A DNA stretch of 64,000 nucleotides from an uncultured Slackia sp. (GTDB lineage: Bacteria > Actinomycetota > Coriobacteriia > Coriobacteriales > Eggerthellaceae), in the NCBI RefSeq assembly GCF_934630525.1, contig NZ_CAKTVX010000009.1, forward strand, positions 23,869 to 87,868, read 5' to 3'. A program made the position numbers and the translations under genes. The notes beneath the pieces are model-generated. The model was not told the DNA's origin, searched no databases, and saw nothing but the letters and a program-made list of their open reading frames with translations. Each line of letters starts with the position of its first letter. Positions within the stretch are counted from its first letter, which is position 1. Shown in pieces: positions 15,698-24,801 of this stretch.

Positions 15698-16678
15698 ATG
15701 GGAAGTACATTCATGGTTTCGTTCTTCATCGCCGCGCTCGTTGGTGTGGGCGTCGGCGTGCTTTCAGGACTTTTGGGCATTGGCGGCGGCACCATTATGG
15801 TGCCCCTGTTCCGTCTGGTTTTTGGCATGGAGCCCATTGCCGCCACGGCGACATCGCTGTTCACCATTGTGCCTACGTCTATTTCGGGCATGTGGAAGCA
15901 TGCTAAAAACAAGACGTCCCTGCCGCGCGTGGGAATCGTGTGCGGCTTGGCGGGCGCGTGCCTCTCGCCCGTTGGCGTGTGGGCCGCAAACGTGTCGCCT
16001 GGCTGGGCGATTATGGGTGCGGCTGCGGTCATCGTTGCGTACTCGTCGTTCACTATGCTGAAAAAGGCATTGGCGGCGCCGAAGGGCGGTGCTGCGAAAG
16101 AACGTTGCCAGGCGTGCGACGGCAAAGCGATGGACATAGCGGCCGCATCCGCGAAGAGGAGCGACGGCAAGGCGGTGGGCGCTGCTGTGGCGACGAACGA
16201 TGCGACGGCGGCAAACCTCGTGGCGACGGCGCCTGTGGCGGCTGGCGGCTCGGGTGTCGCGGAGGCGCAAGCCGCTTCCCCCGAGATGCCGGCAATCAAG
16301 CTCACCCCGAAGTACGTGGCGAAGGTGGCGTTCATCGGCGTTATTGCGGGCTTCATGAGCGGATACGTTGGCGTGGGCGGCGGCTTCATCATGGTGCCGC
16401 TGTTCGTGAGTATGCTCGGCATTCCCATGCGCCTGGCGTCGGGAACGTCGCTTACCGCGGTATGCATCCTGGCTATTCCCGGCGTTATCGAGCAGGCCGT
16501 TTTAGGGAATATCGACTACATGGTTGGCATTGCGATGATGGTTGGATCTATCCCTGGCGCGGTTGTCGGCGCCAATTTGGTGAAACGCGTGCCCGAGCGT
16601 GCGTTGCGCTTTACCTTTGCGGCGTTTTTGCTGCTGATGGCCGTGCTTTTGATCGTGAATGAGGCAAGTGTGATTTAA
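15698..16678 (+). CDS. TauE/SafE-family (DUF81) anion exporter
   Basis: The 326-residue membrane protein has two halves of about four helices each. Both halves carry the family glycine motif, 'LSGLLGIGGGTIMVPLFRLV' near residue 24 and 'MSGYVGVGGGFIMVPLFVSM' near residue 222. Members export sulfite, sulfoacetate or related organic anions. The cytosolic loop between halves is extended by about 70 residues rich in Ala, Gly and Lys and contains 'ERCQACDGK', a possible metal-binding pair of cysteines. The loop looks like a lineage-specific insertion. It follows the glycosyltransferase by 5 bases. Confidence 0.88.
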   Translation: MGSTFMVSFFIAALVGVGVGVLSGLLGIGGGTIMVPLFRLVFGMEPIAATATSLFTIVPTSISGMWKHAKNKTSLPRVGIVCGLAGACLSPVGVWAANVSPGWAIMGAAAVIVAYSSFTMLKKALAAPKGGAAKERCQACDGKAMDIAAASAKRSDGKAVGAAVATNDATAANLVATAPVAAGGSGVAEAQAASPEMPAIKLTPKYVAKVAFIGVIAGFMSGYVGVGGGFIMVPLFVSMLGIPMRLASGTSLTAVCILAIPGVIEQAVLGNIDYMVGIAMMVGSIPGAVVGANLVKRVPERALRFTFAAFLLLMAVLLIVNEASVI

Positions 16679-16801
16679 GGGAAGGCGATTGCTCCGTCGC
16701 GTCGTGCGAAAATGGCGCATAGCGGTTCTGGTCGACCCCCAAGAGACGTTCTCGAAATTCCGCTCAGCGGTTGGCGTCTTTTAACGTATGAAAGGAATCT
16801 C

Positions 16802-18097
16802 ATGTCCAAACCACCCCGAAATATTTATGCGCGCGTGCTCGATGTCGTGCTTGCGGCAATATGCATGCTTTCGGCCGCGGTGCTTGCGTGCGCGGTGGCT
16901 TGGCCCGAAACGGTGGGCAATTTGAACGTGGTCGCGGGCGTTTCGTTCACCATTTCTGTGGCGCTGCTCATCTATCTGCGCCTTAACCCTGACACGGTGC
17001 GCGCTCGCCAGTCCGATACGATTTTGAAAATCGCGTCGCAGACGCTTGCGTGCTTCCAAGAGGGCTTCGACATTCCCACGGCGCAGAAGGTGTGCCATTT
17101 GTTGCTGCCCGCCATTGGAGCGCAGGCCGTGGCAATCACCGACCGCGAGTCGATTTTGGGCTATGCCGGAGACGACGAGGAAATCAGCCCCGGTGGCGCC
17201 CCCATTCGCACGAAGGCTACGCATGCCACGCTTGAAGACGGCAAGCTGCGCGTGTTGGGCACGCCGCAAGAGATTGGCTTCCCCGATAGCATCAAAGGCC
17301 TGCGAGCGGGCATTATCGTGCCACTTACGCGAGGCGACGCCATTATCGGCACGCTGAAGTTTTACTATCGCCGCTCGCGCGACATCACCGAAACGCAGGT
17401 GGCGCTCGCGGAGGGCCTGGGTCAGCTGCTTTCGACGCAGATTGCCGCCGTTGAGCTGGAACAGCAAACGAAGCTCGCGACCACCATGGAGCTCAAGGCG
17501 CTCCAAAGCCAAATCAACCCGCACTTCCTGTTCAACACCATCAACACCATCGCGTCGCTCGTGCGCACCGACCCCGATCGCGCCCGCATGCTGCTGCGCG
17601 AGTTCGCCGTGTTCTATCGCCGCACGCTTGAGAATTCCGACGATTTGCTCGAGTTGTCGCGTGAGGTCGAGCAGACGATGCGCTACTTCACGTTCGAAGT
17701 GGCGCGATTCGGCGAAGACCGCCTTGCCATTGACGTCGATATCGAGCCGGGCTTGGAAAGCGTGATGGTGCCCGCGTTCATGGTGCAGCCGCTTGTGGAA
17801 AACGCCGTGCGCCACGCCATGCCGCAAGAAGGCAAGCTCGAGATTCATATTCTGGCGTACAGCGAAGGCGATGACTTGTATATCACCGTTTCCGACAACG
17901 GCGTGGGCATGGACGCCGAACAACGCCGCAAGCTTTTGCGCCCCGAAGCCTCGAAGGGCTTGGGCATTGCGATGAAGAACATCAACGAGCGCTTGCGCGG
18001 CTATTTCGGCACCGAGTCGCGCATGGAAGTCGATTCGACGCCGGGCAATGGCACCCGCGTGACCATGTTCATGAAAGATGGCTTGGTGGAAGACTAG
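16802..18097 (+). CDS. LytS/YehU-type sensor histidine kinase with GAF domain
   Basis: ATG 16802 is preceded by GAAAGGA. The 431-residue protein has two N-terminal helices (about 14-35 and 42-60), a GAF-like domain (about 70-215), then the His_kinase signature 'LQSQINPHFLFNTINTI' at about residue 240 with the phospho-acceptor His, and an ATPase domain with 'QPLVENAVRHAM' and 'DNGVGMD'. This class has no classical H-box helix pair and partners with LytTR regulators. The matching regulator starts 267 bases downstream. It lacks the 5TM-LYT sensor of true LytS. Confidence 0.93.
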   Translation: MSKPPRNIYARVLDVVLAAICMLSAAVLACAVAWPETVGNLNVVAGVSFTISVALLIYLRLNPDTVRARQSDTILKIASQTLACFQEGFDIPTAQKVCHLLLPAIGAQAVAITDRESILGYAGDDEEISPGGAPIRTKATHATLEDGKLRVLGTPQEIGFPDSIKGLRAGIIVPLTRGDAIIGTLKFYYRRSRDITETQVALAEGLGQLLSTQIAAVELEQQTKLATTMELKALQSQINPHFLFNTINTIASLVRTDPDRARMLLREFAVFYRRTLENSDDLLELSREVEQTMRYFTFEVARFGEDRLAIDVDIEPGLESVMVPAFMVQPLVENAVRHAMPQEGKLEIHILAYSEGDDLYITVSDNGVGMDAEQRRKLLRPEASKGLGIAMKNINERLRGYFGTESRMEVDSTPGNGTRVTMFMKDGLVED

Positions 18098-18364
18098 CGT
18101 CATGGCGTTTTGTCGGCGACTGGTTTTCCTGAGCTAGCGAAAGGTATGAATTTCCTGGTGAGCGGTATTTTCCATTAGCGATATCTATAGCTTGCGTGAA
18201 GTGGGGCCAAAGGTGTCCCATTCTATGGTTTCCACGCTTTTAAACATCGCGTATTTGGGCTACTATTCGTATACGGGCATCGCTCGCCGACGGTTTTACG
18301 CCGTTGGCACGGGGCGCTTGAGCCCGCCTTCCTTATACGAACTTTCCAGTTATTGGGGGATGCT

Positions 18365-19078
18365 GTGCTGAACGCGATTATCGTTGACGACGAAGCTCCT
18401 GCTCGTTCCGAGCTGCGTTACTTGCTGGGCGAAGTCGGTGGAGTCGAAGTGCTCGCCGAGGCCGCGAGCGTACGCGAGGCTATTGAGAAAATGCAGAGCT
18501 ATCCCGTGGACGTGTTGTTCCTCGATGTGAGCATGCCCGAGGTCAATGGCATTCAGTTCGCCGAGGCCTTGCAGCGTTTGAAAAATCCTCCGGCGGTCAT
18601 TTTCGTTACCGCCTACAGCGAGCACGCGCTCGAGGGCTTCAAGGTGAATGCCGTCGATTATCTGGTGAAGCCCGTCGAAACCGATCGCCTGCAGCAGGCT
18701 GTGAACCGCGCGAGCGAATACATCACGCTGCATGTGAAGGCCAGCCAGTCGGAGCGCATTCCTGTCGAAAAGGGCGGCAAGAAGATTCTCATCCCTATCG
18801 ACAGCATTCGTTTCGTCATGGCGCGCGACGATTACGCATACCTGCAAACCGACAACGACCGCTACTTCTCCACCGTGTCGCTCGCTCAGCTCGAAAAGCG
18901 CCTCGATGGCCACGGTTTCTTCCGCGTGCATCGCGGTTACTTGGTGAACCTTTCGCATGTCGAAGAGGTCGAGCCCGTTCCCGGCGGCACGCTGCTTTTG
19001 TCGCTGAATGCGACCGACGAGAAAATCCCCGTTTCTCGTCGCCGCGTTTCCTCGCTGAAAAAGGCGTTGGGACTTTAA
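18365..19078 (+). CDS. LytTR-domain response regulator
   Basis: I take GTG 18365 as the start; GGGGGA lies four bases upstream. An in-frame TTG at 18353 overlaps that site. The 237-residue protein has a receiver with 'IIVDDEAPAR', phospho-Asp in 'VLFLDVSMPEVNG', 'VTAYSEHALEGF' and 'DYLVKPVE', and a C-terminal LytTR domain ('IPIDSIRFVMARDDYAYLQT', 'FFRVHRGYLVNL'). LytTR binds DNA as a beta-fold and often controls envelope or autolysis genes. The 267-base gap to the kinase gene suggests an independent promoter; none is convincing by eye. Confidence 0.94.
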   Translation: MLNAIIVDDEAPARSELRYLLGEVGGVEVLAEAASVREAIEKMQSYPVDVLFLDVSMPEVNGIQFAEALQRLKNPPAVIFVTAYSEHALEGFKVNAVDYLVKPVETDRLQQAVNRASEYITLHVKASQSERIPVEKGGKKILIPIDSIRFVMARDDYAYLQTDNDRYFSTVSLAQLEKRLDGHGFFRVHRGYLVNLSHVEEVEPVPGGTLLLSLNATDEKIPVSRRRVSSLKKALGL

Positions 19079-19081
19079 CGT

Positions 19082-19110
19082 AAAGGCCGTTCTGACGAAC
19101 GGCCTTTTTC
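19082..19110 (+). terminator. Terminator of the LytTR regulator gene
   Basis: AAAGGCCGTTC-TGAC-GAACGGCCTTTTTC forms a perfect 11-base stem with a T run. Its loop-proximal half, CCGTTC-T-A/G-AC-GAACGG, recurs in the terminator at 46149-46175, which also precedes a family II repeat. Confidence 0.9.
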
Positions 19111-19111
19111 T

Positions 19112-19227
19112 TGACGCTGCGATCCCGTCTCGCGGGCGATTTCGGTTTCAAGCGTCGGCTCGCGTACCAAAGTACGTGTCGCCTAGCTTTCAACCGAACT
19201 CACCTCACGAGACGGGCTCTCGCTGTC
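19112..19227 (+). repeat. Family II structured repeat, copy A
   Basis: CCCGTCTCG (19124-19132) pairs with CGAGACGGG (19208-19216), and TTCGGTT (19141-19147) pairs with AACCGAA (19192-19198). A central CGTAC-CAAA-GTACG hairpin lies at 19162-19175. The element matches copy B at 46190-46303 in TGACGCTGC at the left end, TTTCAA in the loops and the central hairpin, while the paired arms differ. It sits between the regulator's terminator and the transposase-like gene's 3' end. Confidence 0.8.
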
Positions 19228-19245
19228 TTTTTCTTGTCAGGCGGC

Positions 19246-20787
19246 TTATTGGGATTTTTCTTCAATATGCGCCCTCGCTTTTGCGATGTCTCGCTTAATG
19301 TCGGCGGCCGTTCGCAGCCTGCGCGCCACGTCAACGCCCGCGGCCTGCTCTATCTCGTCGGTTACGGGGCTTCGGTAGCTGAACAAAAACCAATTCTCGG
19401 CCAGGTGGCTGCCCTCCATGCGCAAAAGCGCATCGGCGACCTGAGCGGCGTTTCTGTTCCATCCCATATCGCTGCGAAGCAGACGCAAGGCGAAGAATGC
19501 GGCGTAGCACACCAGGAAATGCGCGCGCAAGTGAATGGCATGGGCGACGGGGTAGGGCGAAGGCGAGAAATCGGATTCCAACAGCTGAAACGGTTCGGTG
19601 AGGCGCCACAGCTCGCGATAGATATGGAACAGCGTGCCAGCGGTGAGCTTCGTTTCGCTTGACGATATGCAAATATAGCCATCGAGGGCTAAATCGCGCG
19701 CCTCGTCTTCGGCTCGGCCTTGCTTGCGGGCGATTTTCGCGTAGTCGCGGCCCCAGAGCACCGTGTCTTTGACGCGAATGCCGGCCATTTCGTCGGTGCG
19801 CGATTTGACCTTGTAGCTGCCCGATTGCGTGGTGATGTAATCGGAGGCGTCGGCGACCCATGCTTGAAGGTCGAAAGCGGCTGTTTCGAGCGGCCGGAAA
19901 AAGACGAAGCCATCGCCGCTTTCCGCGAGCGTCTCGACGATTTCGCGCGCATGGGGAGTGCGGCCCGCAACCACAATGACGCGTTTGGCGCCGAAATTGC
20001 TTTTCGCGCTCGCGACGAGCCCCGATACCTCTTCGGCGCTCGGCGAGGCGCTCGTGACGTGGTAGGTCATGGGAATGCCCGTGCGGTCGAGCAGCATGCC
20101 AATACCCATCGACAGCCCTTCGTCGCGATCGATTCCGCCTGCCAGTCGAGCGTTCGTCGCGTTCACGTCGCCCGTGTCGGCCAGCGTGAACGAAGCGAGA
20201 ACCAGCAGCACCGAATTGACCTGGTAGGGCTCGCGAATCGCTTGATAGGCTTTTGAGAGATGCGCCACCAGAGCTCGCTCGTTGCGCGCGAAGCACTGGA
20301 AGGCGGCGTACGTGTCGGCCAGCGTGAAATCGCACGTGCGCGGGAATGAGGCGCGGCGTTGCCACGTTTCGCGCTTGGGGGCCACGTGAATCATGCGTTC
20401 GGATGCGAGCATCTCGAAAATGCGGCCTGCATGCGCGGGAAATCCGACGTGTCCCGCGCGATTTTCGAAGAAGCGACGAACGCCCAGCGCGTCGAGGTAT
20501 GCGAGCGCGATGGCGCTTCCCCAGCGGGCCTGCGCGATATGGGTGTCGTCGATGGTTGCGTCGCGTGGGAATGTGAAAGCGATGGGCGGGTTTTCGCTCT
20601 TCGCCTTCTCGTTGAGCTCGGCGACGTAGCTCTGGAAGTGGGCGATAGGGTCGGCGTATTGGCTCGTGAATTGGTCGACGTAGCCAATCGATTCGATGGT
20701 CTTCGTCTTCGTTTTTCCGCCCTCTCGGTAGTTCTGCACAACCGAGAGGTATACGCGCTCGCCGCGCTTCGTTTTCTTCAAGTGCAT
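19246..20787 (-). CDS. IS1634-type transposase relative, catalytic residues apparently lost
   Basis: The start at 20787 has an AGGAGG site upstream. The 513-residue protein begins 'MHLKKTKRGERVYLSVVQ' and 'KTIESIGYVDQ', as IS1634 transposases do, and ends its core with 'DGYICISSSE', 'YRELWRLTEPFQLLESDF' and 'HLRAHFLVCYAAFFALRLL'. The family places its first catalytic Asp in a YDVT-like strand; here that site reads 'LLVLASFTLADT'. The second Asp, in VADRG or VADKG, reads 'IVVAGRTPHA'. Only the Glu of the W..(E)..F segment seems kept. No terminal inverted repeats or target duplication are seen. The frame is intact, so it is either a recently inactivated or a domesticated protein. Confidence 0.82.
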   Translation of the reverse strand: MHLKKTKRGERVYLSVVQNYREGGKTKTKTIESIGYVDQFTSQYADPIAHFQSYVAELNEKAKSENPPIAFTFPRDATIDDTHIAQARWGSAIALAYLDALGVRRFFENRAGHVGFPAHAGRIFEMLASERMIHVAPKRETWQRRASFPRTCDFTLADTYAAFQCFARNERALVAHLSKAYQAIREPYQVNSVLLVLASFTLADTGDVNATNARLAGGIDRDEGLSMGIGMLLDRTGIPMTYHVTSASPSAEEVSGLVASAKSNFGAKRVIVVAGRTPHAREIVETLAESGDGFVFFRPLETAAFDLQAWVADASDYITTQSGSYKVKSRTDEMAGIRVKDTVLWGRDYAKIARKQGRAEDEARDLALDGYICISSSETKLTAGTLFHIYRELWRLTEPFQLLESDFSPSPYPVAHAIHLRAHFLVCYAAFFALRLLRSDMGWNRNAAQVADALLRMEGSHLAENWFLFSYRSPVTDEIEQAAGVDVARRLRTAADIKRDIAKARAHIEEKSQ

Positions 20788-20955
20788 AGCATACCTCCTG
20801 GGTGTAAGTATAGCTCCGCCTCTCGTTCGGAATGCCCCGCTTACCCCCGCATAATGCCGATGGGTAAGGAAAAATCGTTTATGCAGGTCGACGGCGCGTA
20901 CAATATGCGCGTTATCGTTCGTGGCGCGTGCACGTCCGAAGGAGAGGAGCTGACC

Positions 20956-21237
20956 GTGCGGCCAGAAAAGAAGCAGTGGACCTATCGCGAGAAAATGGCG
21001 CAAGCCAATCACGAGGCGAAGGCGACCGTGGTCGCGCTCGCGATTGTTGTGGTGGTGTGGATAGTGGCTGGCTTTGGCCTTTCCGCATTCGATGTGGAAG
21101 CGTTCGGAACGCCGCTTTGGGTGTTCGGCGGAACAGTCGGCACATGGATCGCCGCCATCGTGGCGACTGTGGTGCTGGGCCGTCGGGTATTCGCTGATTT
21201 CGACCTGGACGAGGAGGAACGCGATGCAAACAACTAG
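20956..21237 (+). CDS. Small two-helix membrane protein, YhdT/DUF997-like partner of PanF
   Basis: GTG 20956 has GGAGAGGAG six bases upstream. The 93-residue protein has a basic N-terminus, helices at about 22-42 and 50-70, and an acidic tail ('DFDLDEEERD'). Size, two-helix layout and position directly ahead of a pantothenate symporter gene match YhdT (DUF997), which precedes panF in many bacteria. Its precise contribution is not established. The symporter's ATG lies inside its last codons (14-base overlap), so translation is coupled. Confidence 0.8.
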   Translation: MRPEKKQWTYREKMAQANHEAKATVVALAIVVVVWIVAGFGLSAFDVEAFGTPLWVFGGTVGTWIAAIVATVVLGRRVFADFDLDEEERDANN

Positions 21238-22741
21238 TATTGCGGGCCTGCTTCCCGTGCTCATCTTCCTCGTATTTGCCCTCGGGCTCGCGATTGCGGC
21301 ACGTCGCCGTTCGAAGGCGGCGGGCGAAGGCGGCTTCGTGAAGGAATACTTCATTGGCAACCGCACGCTCGGCGGTTTCGTGCTGGCCATGACCACCATT
21401 GCCACCTATGGCTCGGTGAGCTCGTTTGTGGGCGGCCCCGGCCAGGCGTGGCAAACCGGCTTTGGCTGGGTGTATATGGCGGCCGTGCAGGTAACGACGC
21501 TGTTTTTGCTCTATGGCATCATGGGCAAGAAGATGGCGCTCGTGTCGCGCAAGCTCGGTGCGGTTACGGTGATCGACGTGATTCGCGCCCGTTTCCGCAG
21601 CAATGCGTTGGCGAATGCTGCGGCTCTGATTATCGTGCTGTTCTTTGCGGCAACTATGGTCGCTCAGTTCGTGGGCGGCGCGAAGCTGTTCGAGGCCGTG
21701 ACGGGCTATTCGTATTTCGTCGGCTTAGCCATTTTCGGTGTTGCCGTGATTATTTTCACGACGGTGGGCGGCTTCCGCGGCGTTGCCGTGACCGATGCGT
21801 TGTGCGGCATCGCGATGCTCGTGGGCATTGTGGTGCTCGCGGCTGGTATTCTTATTGCGGGTGGCGGCTGGGAAAACATCATGGGCACCATTCGCGCGAA
21901 CCATCCGCAGATGCTCGAACCCCTTTCGGGTGGCACTATGCCTGTGTCGCTGTACTTCACGCAGTGGCTGCTCGTGGGCATTTTCACGTTTGCGCTGCCC
22001 CAATCGGTGGTGCGATGCATGGGCTACAAAGACACGAAGAGCCTGCGCGGCGCGATGATCGGCGGCACCATCATTATCGGCGCCATGATGATCGGCGTTA
22101 CCACGCTCGGCGTGCTTTCCGCGGGCGTGCTTACGGGGGACTTGGCCTCGTACGGCGGAAGCGTTGACAATATTATTCCGCGTACCATTGTGGAAACCCT
22201 GCCGCCATGGCTTGCCGGCGTGGCGATCATCGGTCCTGTCGCCGCGTCCATTTCTACGGTGTCTTCGCTGCTCATCGCTTCGTCTTCGGCCATTATCAAA
22301 GACTTGTGGCTGCACTATGCAGACGATAGGGGCCAGCAGGTAAGCGACGCCGTGGTGGCTCGTTCGAGCCAGATTATTACCCTGGGTGTGGGCGTTATCG
22401 TATTCGTGCTTGCCGTGGTTCCGCCGAGCGTCATTTGGAAGATCAACATGTTCGCGTTCGGCGGTCTTGAAACGGCATTTTGCTGGGTTCTTGTGGGCGC
22501 GCTCTTCTTCAAGCGAGCGAACAAAGTGGGCGCGATTGCGTCGATGGTGGGCGGCACGGCTGTCTATTGCCTGTGCATGGCGCTTGGTTTCAAGCTGTTC
22601 GGCCTGCACCAAATCGTGATCGGCATTACCGTGTCGCTTCTGTGCATGGTGATTGGCTCGTGGGTCGGCAATCGTCGCGCGAATGTTGCCGACGCCGCTG
22701 CCGACGCTGAGATGCGCGAAGTGTTCTTCCCCGAGGCGTAG
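21224..22741 (+). CDS. panF: Sodium/pantothenate symporter
   Basis: This 505-residue member of the sodium:solute symporter family has about 13 helices. Visible signatures are 'EYFIGNRTLGGFVLAMTTIATYGS' in part, 'SVSSFVGGPGQAW' near residue 66, 'QFVGGAKLFEAVTGYSY' and 'GPVAASISTVSSLLIASSSA' around residue 345. These match PanF more closely than proline or sugar symporters, and the small YhdT-like gene ahead supports it. GAGGAGG precedes the ATG. It imports pantothenate, the CoA precursor, with Na+. A terminator follows at 22771. Confidence 0.9.
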   Translation: MQTTSIAGLLPVLIFLVFALGLAIAARRRSKAAGEGGFVKEYFIGNRTLGGFVLAMTTIATYGSVSSFVGGPGQAWQTGFGWVYMAAVQVTTLFLLYGIMGKKMALVSRKLGAVTVIDVIRARFRSNALANAAALIIVLFFAATMVAQFVGGAKLFEAVTGYSYFVGLAIFGVAVIIFTTVGGFRGVAVTDALCGIAMLVGIVVLAAGILIAGGGWENIMGTIRANHPQMLEPLSGGTMPVSLYFTQWLLVGIFTFALPQSVVRCMGYKDTKSLRGAMIGGTIIIGAMMIGVTTLGVLSAGVLTGDLASYGGSVDNIIPRTIVETLPPWLAGVAIIGPVAASISTVSSLLIASSSAIIKDLWLHYADDRGQQVSDAVVARSSQIITLGVGVIVFVLAVVPPSVIWKINMFAFGGLETAFCWVLVGALFFKRANKVGAIASMVGGTAVYCLCMALGFKLFGLHQIVIGITVSLLCMVIGSWVGNRRANVADAAADAEMREVFFPEA

Positions 22742-22770
22742 GGATCCATCGATATTCTTTCCGAAGAGAA

Positions 22771-22810
22771 GAGCCCGCAGCTCAATGAACTGCGGGCTCG
22801 TTTCGTTTTT
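22771..22810 (+). terminator. Terminator of panF
   Basis: GAGCCCGCAG at 22771-22780 pairs with CTGCGGGCTC at 22790-22799, followed by a T-rich run. It lies 12 bases before the convergent isomerase gene's stop. Confidence 0.85.
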
Positions 22811-22821
22811 GTGGGGCGCGT

Positions 22822-24546
22822 CTATTCGGCGGCGCGCTCTCGCTCGATTTCGTCGAGAACCTTCATGACGGCATCGCCCAGGGCGCGAATGGTCACGCCG
22901 GAATTGTCGGGCAGGTGCAGGTGCATGCAACGGCGGCCGCGCTCGATAAGAATCGAGAGGTCGGCGGCAGCCTGCGTGCGCGCGAGCATGCCCAAGCTTT
23001 CGGGCTCAACATGGCGCAGCGGAATATCTTTCAATTCGTCGGCCGAAACCATGAGGAACACGCCATTGTTCGTGCCGCCTTTTTGCAGCTGGCCCGTGGA
23101 ATGCAGGTAGCGGGGGCCAATCTCGAGGCAGCTTACGACGCCGAGCTTGTCGGCGACGCCATGGCGAATAATCTCGAGCGCCTCGCGGCGTCCTTCGCCG
23201 TCGAAAGGCAAGAATGCATCGAGCGCGAAGTAGTCGCCCGGCTTAATCGACGCAAATAGGTTGCGCAAGGCTCCCATAAGCGTGTCCGATTTGATGCACG
23301 GCGCAATGGTGACCTCGGCCTCGCCCATGTTCACGTTGCCGATGAAGTTCTCGGTGAAATCGGGCTTCGGACACCCTTCCGCGAGGAACTTCAGCGCAGC
23401 TGCCTTGGTGGAGGCGACGTCGGGCTGGTCAAACGGGCAGCGCTTCATAAGATAGCCGCACATGGCCGTTGCGTATTCCCACATCACGAAATGCTCAGCC
23501 AAATCGAGCACGCTGTCGATGCGGAAGGAAAGGCGCGGAATGGTCGGGTCGAGGTAGGCGAGGCTCATGTCGAAATTCTTGCGCTCGTCCCATAGGTCGG
23601 TTTTGGTTTGATAGGTGATGACGCTGCGGTCTTTCGGGTCTTCGGTAAGAAGCAGCGCGTCGAGCTCGATGTTCGGCAGAATTCCCACACCCTGCTTGCC
23701 GAGGCTTTCGGCGACAAGCTGCTCGATCCAAAGACCAAGCACGCGCCCGCGCTTTGGCGTGAGGAAGCTGAATTTGTCGCGGCCGTTCAAGTAGTTGTCA
23801 TACAGGAAACTGGCCAGCGTAATGGCGGGGTTGTCGATGGAGTTTTCGCTGCAGACGCGCTCGGCGTCTTTGGCGTGGCCCAAAAAACCGCCCAGGTCGA
23901 TGCCAACGAGCGCAGCGGGCACGAGGCCGAATACCGAAAGCGCGCTGAAGCGTCCGCCAACGGTGGGCTCGCCAAGGAAGCATGCGCGCCAGCCTTCATC
24001 ATGGGCGCGCTTCTCCAGGTCGCTGCCGGGGTCGGTGATGGCGACCAGGTGCGAGGGAATTTTCTCGGTTTTCAGGTACATCTCGAAGTGATCGAGCACG
24101 GCGTCGAGCACGCTGCGCATTTCGATGGTGCCGCCCGATTTGCTGGAAACGAGTACGAGCGTACGCTCCAAATCAAGGCCGGCCAGAATCGAGCGCACGC
24201 GAACGGGCGACACGGAGTCGAGTACCTTGAAGTCGAGCGCGTTGCGGTCGACTTTGTTGTATTTGGTAATAGTCATAGGGGCCTGGGTGGAGCCGCCCTG
24301 ACCAATAAGCAAAACGGTTTTAAAGCCTTCGGCGATGATGCCTTCTGCGAAAGCCTGAATCTTTTTATAAGGATAGGGCGGCTGGCTCGCGAGCGTTGCC
24401 CAACCGGTGAAGTTCTTTGCGCATTCGGCGGCAGCTTCGTCGAAATCGTAGAGGCTTGCATCCTTGGCGTGAAGGCGGCTGGCGACTTTGTCGCGAACCA
24501 GGATTTTCGCCGAGGGGTAAAGCTTCTCGGTGTCGTTGATGAGCAT
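22822..24546 (-). CDS. pgi: Glucose-6-phosphate isomerase
   Basis: The start at 24546 has AAAGAGG upstream on the minus strand. The 574-residue protein has two SIS domains. The first holds 'VLLIGQGGSTQAPM' and 'LVLVSSKSGGTIEMRS', the phosphate-binding loops; the second contains 'VGGRFSALSVFGLVPAAL', the PGI signature. The enzyme interconverts glucose-6-phosphate and fructose-6-phosphate. It is longer than the 445-residue Firmicutes type and of the divergent kind typical of strict anaerobes. It is monocistronic, with a G+C hairpin (about 24628-24653) in the upstream gap. Confidence 0.9.
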   Translation of the reverse strand: MLINDTEKLYPSAKILVRDKVASRLHAKDASLYDFDEAAAECAKNFTGWATLASQPPYPYKKIQAFAEGIIAEGFKTVLLIGQGGSTQAPMTITKYNKVDRNALDFKVLDSVSPVRVRSILAGLDLERTLVLVSSKSGGTIEMRSVLDAVLDHFEMYLKTEKIPSHLVAITDPGSDLEKRAHDEGWRACFLGEPTVGGRFSALSVFGLVPAALVGIDLGGFLGHAKDAERVCSENSIDNPAITLASFLYDNYLNGRDKFSFLTPKRGRVLGLWIEQLVAESLGKQGVGILPNIELDALLLTEDPKDRSVITYQTKTDLWDERKNFDMSLAYLDPTIPRLSFRIDSVLDLAEHFVMWEYATAMCGYLMKRCPFDQPDVASTKAAALKFLAEGCPKPDFTENFIGNVNMGEAEVTIAPCIKSDTLMGALRNLFASIKPGDYFALDAFLPFDGEGRREALEIIRHGVADKLGVVSCLEIGPRYLHSTGQLQKGGTNNGVFLMVSADELKDIPLRHVEPESLGMLARTQAAADLSILIERGRRCMHLHLPDNSGVTIRALGDAVMKVLDEIERERAAE

Positions 24547-24756
24547 GGTTCCTCTTTCTCGCAATCATTATGCGAATGCGGGGAGCAATCTGGTGCAGGT
24601 GTTGCCGAAAGTTCCCCTTCACGAAGCAGGCGCGCAGAAAACGCGCGCCTGAGTGATATCTTCGTTGTTGGGGTATTGTACCGAAATCGGGCCTCAACTG
24701 GAAATTATCGCCTGCTCAATGTGGAGGTGGCGTGATGGCGGGGCGAGCGCGGCCGT

Positions 24757-24792
24757 AAAAAAATGGGGCAGGGGGTGCTTTCCCTGCCCCAT
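24757..24792 (-). terminator. Terminator at the end of the hyp operon
   Basis: On the minus strand ATGGGGCAGGG pairs with CCCTGCCCCAT and is followed by TTTTTTT. It lies 10 bases after the hypE stop. Confidence 0.92.
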
Positions 24793-24801
24793 TGCGGGTA
24801 A

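Noticed and set aside
20788..21405. An upstream extension of the transposase-like gene by 206 codons.
   Set aside because: It would overlap the panF partner genes on the other strand, and the family start with AGGAGG is at 20787.
24628..24653. A GC hairpin upstream of pgi, considered as a further structured repeat.
   Set aside because: It is short, has no relation to families I or II, and could be a normal leader hairpin.
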